The position numbers and the translations under genes are program-made. The notes under the pieces are model-generated. The model did no database searches, was not told the origin of the DNA, and worked only from the letters and a program-made list of their open reading frames with translations. A stretch of 64,000 nt of DNA from an uncultured Rhizobiaceae group bacterium (GTDB lineage Bacteria; Pseudomonadota; Alphaproteobacteria; Rhizobiales; Rhizobiaceae). Positions 45,870-56,193 of this stretch are shown one piece after another. The stretch's first letter is position 1, and each line of letters opens with the position of its first letter. The stretch covers positions 166,161-230,160 of the forward strand of contig CALLUS010000009.1 of NCBI GenBank assembly GCA_938010435.1, written 5' to 3'.

Positions 45870-47162
45870 ATGGCCCGGTTGGTGATGAAATTTGGTGGCA
45901 CATCGGTTGCCGATCTGGAGCGAATCCACAATGTGGCTCGGCACGTGAAACGTGAACACGATGCTGGTCACGAAGTTGCCGTGGTGGTTTCGGCCATGTC
46001 TGGAAAGACAAATGAACTTGTGGGTTGGGTCAACGATATGCCCAAAGTGGCAGGCTCCAATGCGCAAATTTATGATGCGCGTGAATACGATTCTATCGTG
46101 GCTTCCGGCGAACAGGTTACGAGTGGTTTGTTGGCAATTGCTTTGCAATCTATGGGTGTTGACGCACGATCATGGTTGGGATGGCAAATACCACTTAAAA
46201 CAAATGCTGTGCATGGTGCTGCGCGTATCGAAGATATTGACGGGTCAGACATTATTAAACGGATGGGCCGTGGACAGGTGGCTGTTGTCGCAGGATTTCA
46301 GGGTATAGGCCCTGACAATCGCATTGCTACATTGGGCCGTGGTGGTTCTGATACAAGCGCAGTTGCTATTGCTGCTGGTGTGAAAGCTGACCGATGTGAT
46401 ATCTACACAGATGTGGACGGTGTTTATACGACAGATCCACGCTTGTGGGGCTCCAGTGCGGGTGTATCAAAAGCCCAGCGGCTGGACAAAATTACGTTTG
46501 AAGAAATGCTCGAAATGGCATCTCTGGGGGCCAAAGTGTTGCAAGTGCGGTCTGTGGAATTGGCCATGGTGCATGGCGTTCGTACATTTGTGCGCTCTAG
46601 CTTCGATAACCCGGATTCAATTGATTCCAGCGACGGTGCAAACCCGCCCGGTACGCTGATTTGTGACGAGGATGAGATCGTGGAACAGCAAACTGTAACA
46701 GGCATTGCCTACGCCAAAGACGAAGCGCAAATTTCGTTGCGTCGTGTTTCAGACAAACCTGGAATAGCGGCAGCGGTGTTCGGCCCACTTGCGGATGCTC
46801 ATGTAAACGTGGACATGATTGTGCAGAATGTGTCTGAAGATGGCTCCGTCACAGATATGACGTTTACCGTTCCATCCAGTGATTTGGAAAAAGCGGTTGC
46901 AACGCTTGAGGCCTCCAAAGACTCTATTGGCTATGAAGTTGTACAGAGCGACCCGGGCATGGTGAAAGTGTCAGTTGTAGGAATCGGTATGCGTAGTCAT
47001 GCTGGTGTTGCATCGACTGCTTTTAAGGCATTGGCTGAAAAAGGGATTAATATTCGGGCAATCACCACATCTGAAATCAAAATTTCTATTTTGATTGATC
47101 AGGATTATTCTGAACTAGCTGTACGCACTCTGCATTCCGTTTATGGTCTCGACAAGGAGTAG
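45870..47162 (+). CDS. lysC: Aspartate kinase
   Basis: Phosphorylates aspartate, the first step toward lysine, threonine, methionine and diaminopimelate. The 430 residues start at ATG 45870, giving MARLVMKFGGTSVADLER, the standard N-terminus with KFGGTS at 7-12. An amino acid kinase domain (to about 250, including GRGGSDTSAVAIAAG) is followed by two ACT domains (about 270-420) for feedback inhibition. The longer frame back to 45840 is not needed. A structured leader lies upstream, and ptsP follows after 78 bases. Confidence 0.95.
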   Translation: MARLVMKFGGTSVADLERIHNVARHVKREHDAGHEVAVVVSAMSGKTNELVGWVNDMPKVAGSNAQIYDAREYDSIVASGEQVTSGLLAIALQSMGVDARSWLGWQIPLKTNAVHGAARIEDIDGSDIIKRMGRGQVAVVAGFQGIGPDNRIATLGRGGSDTSAVAIAAGVKADRCDIYTDVDGVYTTDPRLWGSSAGVSKAQRLDKITFEEMLEMASLGAKVLQVRSVELAMVHGVRTFVRSSFDNPDSIDSSDGANPPGTLICDEDEIVEQQTVTGIAYAKDEAQISLRRVSDKPGIAAAVFGPLADAHVNVDMIVQNVSEDGSVTDMTFTVPSSDLEKAVATLEASKDSIGYEVVQSDPGMVKVSVVGIGMRSHAGVASTAFKALAEKGINIRAITTSEIKISILIDQDYSELAVRTLHSVYGLDKE

Positions 47163-47204
47163 TTGCGTTTGGCCAAATGGCATAATGCTTGCTACGCAAC
47201 GTTT
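47162..47204 (+). terminator. Stem-loop between lysC and ptsP
   Basis: A seven-base perfect stem GTTGCGT/ACGCAAC (47162-47200) encloses a loop with a smaller GCCAAATGGC hairpin and is followed by GTTTGTT. It overlaps the lysC stop region and may end or slow that transcript. The T-run is imperfect. Confidence 0.35.
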
Positions 47205-47240
47205 GTTAGTTAACGTTAAGAATAACTCAAGGAGCTCATA

Positions 47241-49514
47241 ATGGACGGTCTGGTTACCGGACCTCGGGTTCTGCTTAAATATCTTCGCGAAGCGATGGCG
47301 GAACCAATTGGGCCCCAAGAGCGGCTCGACAGAATCGTGCAGCAAATTGCTGCAGGGATGGCTGCACAAGTGTGCTCAGTGTATGTGCGGCGCGCTGATG
47401 ACATTTTGGAATTGTTTGCAACGTTTGGCTTGAAAGCTGAAGCGGTTCACACATCACAATTGCGTGTGGGACAAGGTCTGGTGGGTACAATTGCGGCTGC
47501 AGGCCGACCACTCAATTTGTCTGAAGCTCAAAAACACCCGTCATTTGCTTACCTGCCGGAAACCGGTGAGGAAATTTATCAGTCATTTCTCGGTGTTCCC
47601 ATGAAACGGGCCGGGCGCCCTTTGGGTGTTTTGGTTGTTCAAACAGAAGACATCAAACACTTTGATGTGGAAGAAATTGAAGCGCTAGAAACTGCAGCGA
47701 TGGTGTTGTCTGATCTTGTGGCATCTGGTGAGTTGAAAGGTCTTGCTCAACAGGGAACACAGCTCGACCAATCACGACCAATTAGCTTGAATGCTGTTGC
47801 TTACTCACCGGGTATCGGCATTGGCACCGTTGTTCTTCATGAACTGCGGGTTGTGGTGGAAAACTTGTTTGGTGATGATGAAGAAACTGAACTTCATCGC
47901 CTTGCACTTGCCGTCTCGTCACTTCGTGCATCGGTTGATGAGCTCGTTTCCCGCAATGTGGAAGACGCGGGTATGGCCGATGTGGGTGACCATGTGGACG
48001 TGCTCGAAACATACCGGATGTTTGCTCACGATCGTGGTTGGGTGCGGCGAATTGAAGACGCTATTCGTGACGGTTTGACGGCGGAAGCCGCGACAGAAAA
48101 AGTAAGCCAAGAAAACCGCACACGCTTGCTGCGATCTGCCGACCCTTATCTGCGCGAACGGCTGAACGACTTTGATGATCTCTCGCGTCGCTTGATGAAG
48201 CAATTGATGGGCGCATCAGCTATTCCGTTGACTGATCAAGATGAATTTATTGTGGTTGCGCGTTCCATGGGTGCGGCCGAGTTGCTGGACTATGATCAAG
48301 GACGAATTCGCGGTCTCGTTTTGGAAGAAGCAACCGCTACAAGCCATGTGGTGATTGTGGCTCGTGCATTGGGTATTCCCGTGGTTTCGCAAGTTCAAGG
48401 GTTTGTGTCCCGCGCTGAAAATGGCGATGCATTAATTGTGGATGGGGATGACGGCAGCGTGCATTTGCGCCCTGTTGAAGACCTGAGTGCAAACTATTTG
48501 GAGCGAGTGGCGTTTCGCGCCGAACGTGAAGCGCGATTTGATGCTTTGCGCGATGAACCTGCCACGACGATTGATGGCGTTCATATTGATCTGTTGCTGA
48601 ATGCCGGCCTAACGATGGATCTACCGCAGCTGGACCATACGGGTGCTGTTGGGATTGGTCTCTTCCGCACTGAATTGCAATTTATGGTCTCCAGCCGTTT
48701 GCCACGCATGAACGAGCAGGAACGTTTTTACAAAAGCGTGTTGGAAGCTGCTAACGGTCGTCAGGTCACTTTTCGAACAGTTGATATTGGGGGTGATAAG
48801 GTTCTGCCTTATTTGCACTCTGCCAAAGAAGATAACCCTGCACTTGGTTGGCGTGCTATTCGCTTATCGATTGATCGTCCCGGTTTGTTGCGTATGCAAT
48901 TGCGTGCTTTGCTGAAAGCGGGCATCGGTCATAAACTCAAGATTAAGTTGCCTATGATCACCACGGTCACGGAAATCGATCAGGTACGTGCCATGCTTGA
49001 TCATGAGATCGAAGCGCAAGCACGTTTTGGTCATGCTTTACCGAATGAGATTTTGATGGGTTCTATGATTGAGGTGCCACAGCTTTTGTTTCAATTGGAC
49101 GAGTTGATGGAAAAGGTCGATTTCGTTTCTGTTGGCTCAAACGATTTGTTCCAGTTTATGGCGGCCAGTGACCGCTCCAATGCTTATCTTGCCAATCGTT
49201 ATAGCCCGTTGTCGCGGCCTTTCTTGCGTGCATTGCGCGAAATTGTGCATGCAGCTGAACGTCATAATACGCCGTTACAACTGTGTGGTGAATTGGCTGG
49301 AGACCGGCTTTCAGCACTGGCGCTTTTGGGGCTGGGGTATAGGGCAATCTCGATGCCCCCTGCATCCATTGGTCCGATTAAAGAGATGATCCGTTCCATC
49401 GATATGGCTAAAATCAGTCACATGGTGAATGCAGCGGTGGATGAACCTATCGGTGCGCGCACCTTGCGAGAAACACTTAGTGACTATGCCGACCAACATG
49501 GTATTGCGGTATAG
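47241..49514 (+). CDS. ptsP: PTS-Ntr enzyme I (PtsP, GAF plus EI)
   Basis: Starts the nitrogen-related phosphotransferase relay: phosphoenolpyruvate to EI-Ntr to NPr to EIIA-Ntr, a regulatory not sugar-uptake path. The 757-residue protein has a GAF domain (about 10-150) typical of the Ntr form, then the EI N-terminal domain with phosphohistidine His369 in [14 protein letters not shown], and a C-terminal PEP-binding barrel with [36 protein letters not shown] and LCGELAGD. The ATG at 47241 has AAGGAGC seven bases upstream. It follows lysC, a conserved rhizobial order. Confidence 0.95.
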   Translation: MDGLVTGPRVLLKYLREAMAEPIGPQERLDRIVQQIAAGMAAQVCSVYVRRADDILELFATFGLKAEAVHTSQLRVGQGLVGTIAAAGRPLNLSEAQKHPSFAYLPETGEEIYQSFLGVPMKRAGRPLGVLVVQTEDIKHFDVEEIEALETAAMVLSDLVASGELKGLAQQGTQLDQSRPISLNAVAYSPGIGIGTVVLHELRVVVENLFGDDEETELHRLALAVSSLRASVDELVSRNVEDAGMADVGDHVDVLETYRMFAHDRGWVRRIEDAIRDGLTAEAATEKVSQENRTRLLRSADPYLRERLNDFDDLSRRLMKQLMGASAIPLTDQDEFIVVARSMGAAELLDYDQGRIRGLVLEEATATSHVVIVARALGIPVVSQVQGFVSRAENGDALIVDGDDGSVHLRPVEDLSANYLERVAFRAEREARFDALRDEPATTIDGVHIDLLLNAGLTMDLPQLDHTGAVGIGLFRTELQFMVSSRLPRMNEQERFYKSVLEAANGRQVTFRTVDIGGDKVLPYLHSAKEDNPALGWRAIRLSIDRPGLLRMQLRALLKAGIGHKLKIKLPMITTVTEIDQVRAMLDHEIEAQARFGHALPNEILMGSMIEVPQLLFQLDELMEKVDFVSVGSNDLFQFMAASDRSNAYLANRYSPLSRPFLRALREIVHAAERHNTPLQLCGELAGDRLSALALLGLGYRAISMPPASIGPIKEMIRSIDMAKISHMVNAAVDEPIGARTLRETLSDYADQHGIAV

Positions 49515-49549
49515 TTCGTCACGGACTTTGTTTCATATTCAGGATTTCC

Positions 49550-50632
49550 ATGCTTCCTCAGGAAAAAATAGATCAACTTCTTAACCGGCATAAAGAGCTG
49601 GAAACTCAAATGAGTTCCAATCCGGATCAGGAAGCTTATGTGAAAATGGCGCAGGAGTTTTCCGCGCTTGGCCCTGTGATTGAAAAAATAAAAGAAATGG
49701 AAGCCAATAAAGATGAACTGATGGATTTGGTTGATCTGTTGTCAGATGCCGAGACTGACGCTGAAATGAAGGCGATGGCTGAAGAAGAAATGCCCGCTTT
49801 GAAACAATCTATTGAGCAAGCCCAAGACGAGTTGCAAATTCTGTTATTACCAAAAGATGCTGCAGATGACCGCAGTGTTATTTTGGAAGTTCGAGCGGGT
49901 ACAGGCGGCTCAGAAGCGGCTCTTTTTGCGGGGGATTTGTTCCGCATGTATCAGCGCCATGCCGAAACTCACGGATGGAAAGTGGAAGTGCTTTCTGAAA
50001 GTGCAGGCGAAGTGGGCGGTTATAAAGAGATCGTAGCCAACATCAAAGGCCATGGTGTCTTTGCGCGTATGAAATTTGAATCCGGTGTGCACCGTGTTCA
50101 GCGGGTGCCGGAAACAGAATCTGGCGGACGAGTGCATACATCTGCCGCGACAGTTGCGGTGTTACCGGAAGCGGAGGATGTGGATATTGAAATTCGCAAC
50201 GAAGATTTGCGCATTGACACAATGCGGGCATCGGGCGCTGGTGGTCAGCACGTGAACACGACAGACTCTGCTGTGCGCATTACCCACGTGCCCACAGGTG
50301 TGGTGGTGATTTCATCTGAAAAATCCCAACACCAAAACCGCGCCAATGCGATGAAAGAGTTGCGCACGCGCTTGTATGATCAAGAGCGCCAGAAGATTGA
50401 TCAAGAACGCGCCGATTCCCGCAAAGGTCAGGTTGGGTCTGGTGATCGTTCAGAACGCATCCGCACGTACAATTTTCCGCAGGGACGCGTGTCTGACCAC
50501 CGCATCAACCTTACGCTCTATAAGTTGGATCGCATGATTGCGGGCGAAGGTTTGGATGAAATGTTTGATGCTCTTATCACAGACCATCAGGCAAGTCTTT
50601 TGGCGGCTATGGGCGATGATACTGACGTATGA
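49550..50632 (+). CDS. prfA: Peptide chain release factor 1
   Basis: Ends translation at UAA and UAG codons. The 360-residue protein contains the peptidyl-tRNA hydrolysis motif GGQ at 231-233 ([19 protein letters not shown]), whose glutamine is methylated by the product of the next gene, and the conserved [18 protein letters not shown] and [20 protein letters not shown]. It starts with ATG at 49550, 35 bases after ptsP. Its 3' end overlaps prmC by 17 bases. Confidence 0.97.
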   Translation: MLPQEKIDQLLNRHKELETQMSSNPDQEAYVKMAQEFSALGPVIEKIKEMEANKDELMDLVDLLSDAETDAEMKAMAEEEMPALKQSIEQAQDELQILLLPKDAADDRSVILEVRAGTGGSEAALFAGDLFRMYQRHAETHGWKVEVLSESAGEVGGYKEIVANIKGHGVFARMKFESGVHRVQRVPETESGGRVHTSAATVAVLPEAEDVDIEIRNEDLRIDTMRASGAGGQHVNTTDSAVRITHVPTGVVVISSEKSQHQNRANAMKELRTRLYDQERQKIDQERADSRKGQVGSGDRSERIRTYNFPQGRVSDHRINLTLYKLDRMIAGEGLDEMFDALITDHQASLLAAMGDDTDV

Positions 50633-51497
50633 TCAATTGCGCGCTGAACTGGTTGCGCGATTGAGCCAACGGGCGGGGCAAGACGAACGTGCAGCTGACC
50701 GCGATGCTAAAATTCTCATTTTGGCAATTTCTGATATCTCTGGTGCAAGCCTTTTGTTCGCAGGTAAAGACGTGGTGCATTCCGCTGTCGTTGAAAAAGC
50801 TTATGAACTCTGCGACCGCTGCGTTGCGGGAGAACCCATCTATCGTGCAATTGGAAAGCGTGAGTTTCACAGCATCGATTTGGCGTTGTCAGAACACACG
50901 TTGGAGCCGCGCGATGATACGGAAGCCTTGATTGAACTTGTACTCGATCATCTGCCTGATAAATCAGCAAAATTGATATTTGCTGATTTGGGGACAGGGC
51001 CGGGTACTGTGACATTGGCGTTGCTGTCAGAACTTCCAAACGCAACTTGTATTGCCACAGATTTAGAGCAGGGTGCATTGATAATTGCCGAAGAAAATGC
51101 GCAAAAAAATGGGTTTGAAGATCGCATCGAGTTTGCCAAGGGCAGTTGGTTAGAAGCTTTAAAAGGTCTTCCGCGCAACAGCTTTGACTTCATCGTTTCC
51201 AATCCACCTTATATCGTGTCCCAAGTGATGGATGGTCTCGACAAAAATGTGTTCGACTACGACCCACGCCTCGCGCTGGATGGTGGTGTAGATGGACTAG
51301 ATGCATATCGTGAGATTTTTAACGGTGCGGGAGATTATCTAAAACAGAACGGATTTCTCGCAGTCGAAATTGGCTACGATCAAGCAGAACAGGTTTCAAA
51401 CCTTGGCGAGGAAAATGGGTGGAATTGTAATGAAGTTCGTAAAGACTTGGGTGGCAACAATCGGGCATTGATTTTCGTACAAACCGACTGCGTTTAG
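50616..51497 (+). CDS. prmC: Release factor glutamine methyltransferase
   Basis: Methylates the GGQ glutamine of release factors, raising their activity. The 293-residue protein is read from ATG 50616, which overlaps the prfA end by 17 bases; the common [16 protein letters not shown] start supports it. SAM motif I is [18 protein letters not shown], and the N-P-P-Y catalytic motif lies at 196-199 (IVSNPPYIV). A normal prfA-prmC pair. Downstream about 100 bases separate it from the DUF2867 gene. Confidence 0.95.
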   Translation: MILTYDQLRAELVARLSQRAGQDERAADRDAKILILAISDISGASLLFAGKDVVHSAVVEKAYELCDRCVAGEPIYRAIGKREFHSIDLALSEHTLEPRDDTEALIELVLDHLPDKSAKLIFADLGTGPGTVTLALLSELPNATCIATDLEQGALIIAEENAQKNGFEDRIEFAKGSWLEALKGLPRNSFDFIVSNPPYIVSQVMDGLDKNVFDYDPRLALDGGVDGLDAYREIFNGAGDYLKQNGFLAVEIGYDQAEQVSNLGEENGWNCNEVRKDLGGNNRALIFVQTDCV

Positions 51498-51602
51498 GGA
51501 GTAGATTGCAAATTGCATGAATGGCTGCAGTGAACCCAAAGTGTCACGTTGCTAGACCGATAATATCATCATAAATTGGCATCACTGAAATGGAGATGCG
51601 CT

Positions 51603-52106
51603 TTGCAAAACACTAGCTTTTTCACATTACCTAATACGAATATTCATACCTTGGGTCCGATCGCCGAACTTGATTTTTTTGACAAGCAAACAATCTTATT
51701 AGAAGAGCCAATTTCTCCCCTTGAAGCTTGGGGGATTATCATGGCGCGGCCATCTCCGATTTTGGAATTGGCCTTTCGCATAAGAGATACAATTTCATCT
51801 AGGTTCGGTGTGAAGAAAATTGGAGGCTTTTCAAACACTTCGCCCAAACAAATTGCCGTTGGCGAGAAACTCGATTTCTTTCTCGTAGAATATGCATCGA
51901 AAGACGTTCTCACCTTATCAGAAAGAGACAGTCATTTAGATGTGCTCACTTGCATCACGAGTGTGGACAACCAATTATCGATTACGTCTTCAGTTAAGAC
52001 CCACAATGTATTCGGGCGCGCATACATGCTGCCGGTTGCGCCAGCCCATAAATTGATAGTTCACTCATTTTTGAAACGACTAAAGATGACTTTGGATAGA
52101 ACTTAG
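51603..52106 (+). CDS. DUF2867 family protein
   Basis: A 167-residue protein. The DUF2867 features are PISPLEAWGIIMARPSPILELAF and IRDTISSRFGVKKIGG in the first half, then GEKLDFFLVEYAS, and the end LPVAPAHKLIVHSFLKRL, which is the most typical signature. The start is TTG at 51603 with GGAG eight bases upstream; another TTG at 51576 would add nine residues. Members of the family are mostly uncharacterised. It looks like an insertion between prmC and the DUF4167-clpB region, flanked by A+T-rich spacers. Confidence 0.72.
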   Translation: MQNTSFFTLPNTNIHTLGPIAELDFFDKQTILLEEPISPLEAWGIIMARPSPILELAFRIRDTISSRFGVKKIGGFSNTSPKQIAVGEKLDFFLVEYASKDVLTLSERDSHLDVLTCITSVDNQLSITSSVKTHNVFGRAYMLPVAPAHKLIVHSFLKRLKMTLDRT

Positions 52107-52585
52107 CTGATGACACATAGCAGTTTCGTCCACATTGCTGTCGGCATGAATTGGACATAGACTGGGCCTTCGATGGTCTATCTCGTTTACAAATCTGCGC
52201 ATCTTTTAAAAAAACACTTGCAATTTTCTGGGTAAGGCGTACCTCTTATGTAAGTAGAGCGCTTGGCGCTTATTTGCTCCCGAAATTCTAGGTCTTGTGG
52301 TTCAGCATTGCGCATGAATATGGATTTAGAAAAAACGGAGCTGGATTGTGATGAACGCCTCTGAACTGTTCAGTGGCTGCTCACCAATCTTCAAGGTTTA
52401 AGTAAGTTTGCACGCAGTCTTAGGGAGAAGCGGATGCAAACGGGGCAATTGAAAAGCAAAGTTTTCTTTTTTTAGCGGTCTTCCGCTGTTCGCCGGGGGA
52501 AACCCCAAAAACGGCCTCTTGTTTGAGGCAGATATAACATGCGTTCCAAAACTGGATTTCGCAGGGTTTGATAGAGAAGTGTCGT
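52107..52585. other. Intergenic region with hairpin-rich leader upstream of DUF4167
   Basis: No gene in these 479 bases. The first 340 are A+T-rich and hold no structure I trust. From 52451 to 52529 four close hairpins occur: GAAAA/TTTTC followed by seven T, AGCGG/CCGCT, a GCCGGGGG/CCCC..CGGC stem (52492-52515), and GCCTC/GAGGC (52514-52529). The last two share bases 52514-52515, so they cannot both form fully. They probably belong to the leader of the DUF4167 mRNA. Confidence 0.6.
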
Positions 52586-53227
52586 ATGAGACAAGGCCAA
52601 CCACAAAATCGCTCACGTTCACGTGGCCGTAACAATAACAACCGGAATAACAATAATAATAACAACCGGAATCAGCTGAACCGCTCGATGGAAAGCAACG
52701 GACCTGATGTTCGTATCCGCGGGACAGCAGCACACATTGCTGAAAAATACACAACTTTGGCTCGTGATGCCCAAACATCCGGCGACACTGTTGCAGCGGA
52801 AAGCTACTGGCAATTTGCCGAACATTACAACCGTCTGATTGCGATCGCTCAAGCAGCCCAAGCTGAAGAGCAAGCCAAACGTGATGAAGAACGCGCAAAG
52901 CGTGACGCCGAACGTGCGGAACGTGGCGAAAGCAACGACGATACTGATGGTGATGGCAACCGTGGCCGCGGACGGGGTCGTGGACGTCATCGTAACCAAG
53001 AAGATGCAGATGCTGAGACCAAACGTGATGATCCAGCTGAAGCTCCACAACCTGTTTTGGAAGAGGCCACTGCGAAAACTGAGACGGTTGAAGCTGAGAT
53101 AGGTGAAGAAAAACCGGTTAAACCGCGCCGTGCTTCAGCTCGTCCGCGTAAAAAGATTGAAAAGCCAGCTGAAGATAAAGAGCCAAAAGGCGAACTTCCC
53201 GCGTTTATTTCGGGTGCCGCTGAATAA
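52586..53227 (+). CDS. DUF4167 domain protein (basic, Asn-rich N-terminus)
   Basis: A 213-residue protein from ATG 52586. The N-terminus is MRQGQPQNRSRSRGRNNN with long asparagine runs, then the conserved core SNGPDVRIRGTAAHIAEKY and EHYNRLIAIAQAAQ (about 35-95), and a charged, low-complexity C-terminus with KRDEERAKRD and GRGRGRGRHRN. The family is found almost only in Alphaproteobacteria; its RG/RS and N-rich parts suggest nucleic-acid binding or phase separation, which is inference. It lies upstream of clpB, a conserved position. Confidence 0.88.
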   Translation: MRQGQPQNRSRSRGRNNNNRNNNNNNNRNQLNRSMESNGPDVRIRGTAAHIAEKYTTLARDAQTSGDTVAAESYWQFAEHYNRLIAIAQAAQAEEQAKRDEERAKRDAERAERGESNDDTDGDGNRGRGRGRGRHRNQEDADAETKRDDPAEAPQPVLEEATAKTETVEAEIGEEKPVKPRRASARPRKKIEKPAEDKEPKGELPAFISGAAE

Positions 53228-53253
53228 TTTCAAATCTCCATTGAATAATTTTT

Positions 53254-53288
53254 GAAGCCGTCCTTTGAAATCAAAGGGCGGCTTCTTA
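53254..53288 (+). terminator. Probable terminator after the DUF4167 gene
   Basis: A long imperfect stem, GAAGCCGTCCTTTGA with TCAAAGGGCGGCTTC (53254-53285, one G-U pair, two-base loop), followed by the short TT tract. It starts 26 bases after the stop. The stem is strong but the T-run is weak. Confidence 0.55.
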
Positions 53289-53308
53289 CATATCAGAGGA
53301 AGGGAATG

Positions 53309-53323
53309 TTTCGAAGTTCGAAA
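53309..53323. promoter_or_regulatory. Palindrome upstream of clpB, possible operator
   Basis: The 15-base palindrome TTTCGAA-G-TTCGAAA lies 95 bases before the clpB start codon. It may be a regulator or sigma-factor related site; the binding protein is unknown. Confidence 0.35.
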
Positions 53324-53418
53324 TGTTTCTAACTTTATGGGCTTGCCGCTTACGGGAGCCCTTCTTTGATCAATCGCTTTTGCCTCTACGGGAGAGCGGA
53401 TTTTGATGGAGCATGATT

Positions 53419-56064
53419 ATGAATTTAGAAAACTATACCGAACGTATGCGTGGCTTCGTGCAATCAGCACAAGCCAAAGCATTGGCTGATGGTCATCAGC
53501 AACTCACCCCCGAACATTTGCTGAAAGTTCTGCTTGATGATGAGCAGGGCCTTGTTGCTTCGTTGATCAATCGTGCTGGAGGAGATGCAAAAGCCGCATT
53601 GTTGGGAACTGAAGCTGCTATTGGCGCAATGCCAAAAGTGTCGGGAAGTAATTCTGGCGTTCATCTTTCGCAAGGTTTGGCGAAAGTGTCAGAACAGGCC
53701 GAAAAGATCGCGAAAAAAGCAGGCGATTCCTACATCACAGTGGAGCGGTTTTTGCTCGCGCTGGCGATGGAGAAATCAGCAAAGACTGCTGATATATTGA
53801 AGAAGGCAGGAATTTCACCTGCTTCTTTGAATGAAGCGATCGAAGTTATTCGCAAAGGAAGAACAGCCGATTCCGCATCTGCTGAAGACAGCTATGATGC
53901 GCTCAAAAAATATGCTCAGGATCTCACACTGGATGCCCGCGAAGGTAAACTTGATCCTGTGATTGGCCGCGATGAAGAAATCCGCCGCGCGGTTCAGGTT
54001 TTATCTCGTCGTACGAAAAACAATCCTGTTCTTATTGGTGAACCTGGCGTGGGTAAAACCGCAATCGCGGAAGGTTTGGCGTTGCGCATCGTCAATGGCG
54101 ATGTGCCTGAAAGTCTGCGCGACAAGCAATTGATGGCGCTGGATATGGGTGCCTTGATTGCCGGTGCGAAATATCGCGGTGAATTTGAAGAGCGTTTGAA
54201 AGCTGTTCTGTCTGAAGTGACAGCCGCTGAAGGACAGATCATCCTGTTCATTGATGAAATGCACACTCTTGTAGGTGCTGGTGCCAGTGAAGGGTCGATG
54301 GATGCATCCAATCTATTGAAACCGGCGTTGGCCCGTGGTGAACTGCATTGTGTTGGTGCGACCACGCTCAACGAATATCGCAAATATGTGGAGAAAGACG
54401 CAGCTCTTGCGCGTCGGTTTCAGCCGGTGTTCATCAACGAACCCACAGTAGAAGATACGATTTCTATTTTGCGTGGTATCAAGGAAAAATACGAACTGCA
54501 TCACGGTGTGCGCATAGCAGACTCTGCATTGGTTTCTGCGGCTATGCTTTCGAACCGATATATCACTGATCGTTTTTTGCCGGACAAAGCCATCGATCTG
54601 ATGGACGAGGCAGGATCGCGTTTGCGTATGCAGGTGGACTCAAAACCCGAAGAGTTGGACGAGCTTGATCGCAAGATTATTCAGCTGAAAATTGAGCGCG
54701 AAGCATTGAATAAGGAAACCGATAAAGCGTCGAAGGACCGGCTTGAAAAATTAGAAGCTGATTTGTCCGAGTTGGAAGAGAAAGCGCAGTCTCTTTCGGC
54801 ACGCTGGATGGCGGAGAAAGATCGTTTGTCCGGAACGCGCGACTTGAAAGAGAAGCTTGATCATGCCCGATCCGAATTGGAAATTGCACAACGTGATGGC
54901 GACCTCGCGAAAGCGGGTGAGTTGTCTTACGGCGTGATCCCTGATTTGGAAAAACAGATTGGTGATGCGGAAGGTGATGAAGAAGAAGCGGTGATGGTGG
55001 ATGAAGCCGTGACCCCGCAGCACATCGCCCATGTCGTCTCTCGCTGGACTGGCATTCCTGTTGACAAAATGTTGGAAGGTGAACGTGAAAAGCTCCTTGC
55101 CATGGAAGATGTCTTGGCCAACCGTGTGGTGGGGCAGGGCGAAGCTGTGGCTGCGGTGTCGAAAGCAGTGCGCCGCTCTCGTGCAGGATTGCAAGACCCG
55201 AACCGTCCTATGGGCTCGTTTATTTTCCTCGGTCCAACTGGCGTGGGTAAAACCGAGTTAACCAAATCGTTGGCAGACTATTTGTTCGATGATGATAGTG
55301 CCATGGTGCGTCTTGATATGTCGGAATATATGGAGAAGCATTCGGTCTCCCGCCTCATCGGTGCGCCTCCCGGATATGTAGGGTATGATGAAGGCGGCAT
55401 GTTGACGGAAGCTGTGCGTCGTCGTCCGTATCAAGTTGTCTTGTTTGACGAGATTGAAAAAGCGCATCCTGATGTGTTCAACGTTCTGTTGCAAGTTCTT
55501 GATGATGGTCGTTTGACTGACGGACAGGGACGTACTGTTGATTTTCGTAACACGCTGATCATCATGACATCGAATTTAGGGTCTGAATATTTGGTCAATC
55601 TTGGCGAAGATGAAGATGTGGATACGATTCGTGATCAGGTGATGGACGTGGTGAAACTCTCGTTCCGGCCAGAGTTTTTGAACCGCGTGGATGAAACTAT
55701 ATTGTTCCACCGTTTGCAGCGTTCGAATATGGCAGCGATTGTTAAAATTCAGTTGGCGCGTCTTGAAACTCTTTTGGAAGAGCGAAAAATCACGCTAGAG
55801 CTGGATGATGATGCACTCACTTGGTTGGCAGATAAAGGGTATGATCCTGCATACGGGGCACGTCCTTTGAAACGAACCATCCAAACAGCAGTACAAGATC
55901 CTTTGGCAGAAATGTTGTTGGCTGGTGAAATTTCTGATGGTGCGACTATAAGTATTACATCTGGAACAGATCGTCTTCGATTTCGGATGAAGGATTCAAA
56001 GCCCAAACCGGGGGACGGGACATTTGAAATGAAAACTGATAATGAAAGCCAAGACGCTGCGTAA
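53419..56064 (+). CDS. clpB: ATP-dependent disaggregase ClpB
   Basis: Hexameric chaperone that pulls proteins out of aggregates with DnaK. The 881 residues start at ATG 53419, seven bases after GGAG; a second ATG lies at 53413 in frame. An N-terminal Clp domain (about 1-145) is followed by AAA+ domain 1 with Walker A GEPGVGKT (207-214), the coiled-coil M-domain (about 410-520), and AAA+ domain 2 with GPTGVGKT at 605-612 and LFDEIEKAH. It lies after DUF4167 and is probably heat-inducible, though I could not identify a sigma-32 promoter. Confidence 0.97.
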   Translation: MNLENYTERMRGFVQSAQAKALADGHQQLTPEHLLKVLLDDEQGLVASLINRAGGDAKAALLGTEAAIGAMPKVSGSNSGVHLSQGLAKVSEQAEKIAKKAGDSYITVERFLLALAMEKSAKTADILKKAGISPASLNEAIEVIRKGRTADSASAEDSYDALKKYAQDLTLDAREGKLDPVIGRDEEIRRAVQVLSRRTKNNPVLIGEPGVGKTAIAEGLALRIVNGDVPESLRDKQLMALDMGALIAGAKYRGEFEERLKAVLSEVTAAEGQIILFIDEMHTLVGAGASEGSMDASNLLKPALARGELHCVGATTLNEYRKYVEKDAALARRFQPVFINEPTVEDTISILRGIKEKYELHHGVRIADSALVSAAMLSNRYITDRFLPDKAIDLMDEAGSRLRMQVDSKPEELDELDRKIIQLKIEREALNKETDKASKDRLEKLEADLSELEEKAQSLSARWMAEKDRLSGTRDLKEKLDHARSELEIAQRDGDLAKAGELSYGVIPDLEKQIGDAEGDEEEAVMVDEAVTPQHIAHVVSRWTGIPVDKMLEGEREKLLAMEDVLANRVVGQGEAVAAVSKAVRRSRAGLQDPNRPMGSFIFLGPTGVGKTELTKSLADYLFDDDSAMVRLDMSEYMEKHSVSRLIGAPPGYVGYDEGGMLTEAVRRRPYQVVLFDEIEKAHPDVFNVLLQVLDDGRLTDGQGRTVDFRNTLIIMTSNLGSEYLVNLGEDEDVDTIRDQVMDVVKLSFRPEFLNRVDETILFHRLQRSNMAAIVKIQLARLETLLEERKITLELDDDALTWLADKGYDPAYGARPLKRTIQTAVQDPLAEMLLAGEISDGATISITSGTDRLRFRMKDSKPKPGDGTFEMKTDNESQDAA

Positions 56065-56084
56065 TTAAATCTTTGATTGAAATT

Positions 56085-56131
56085 GCCCCTTCTGTTGACG
56101 TAAAGTAAAGTTGTACGGCAGGGGCTTTTTC
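56085..56131 (+). terminator. Rho-independent terminator of clpB
   Basis: A six-base GC stem GCCCCT/AGGGGC (56085-56090 with 56120-56125), a long loop with some internal pairing, and five T residues then C. It begins 20 bases after the clpB stop. Confidence 0.6.
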
Positions 56132-56193
56132 ATGTCTGGTTCATGTGGCAACAGAAATATTCGTGTCGAATACGAATCAGGAAATTCAAAGTT

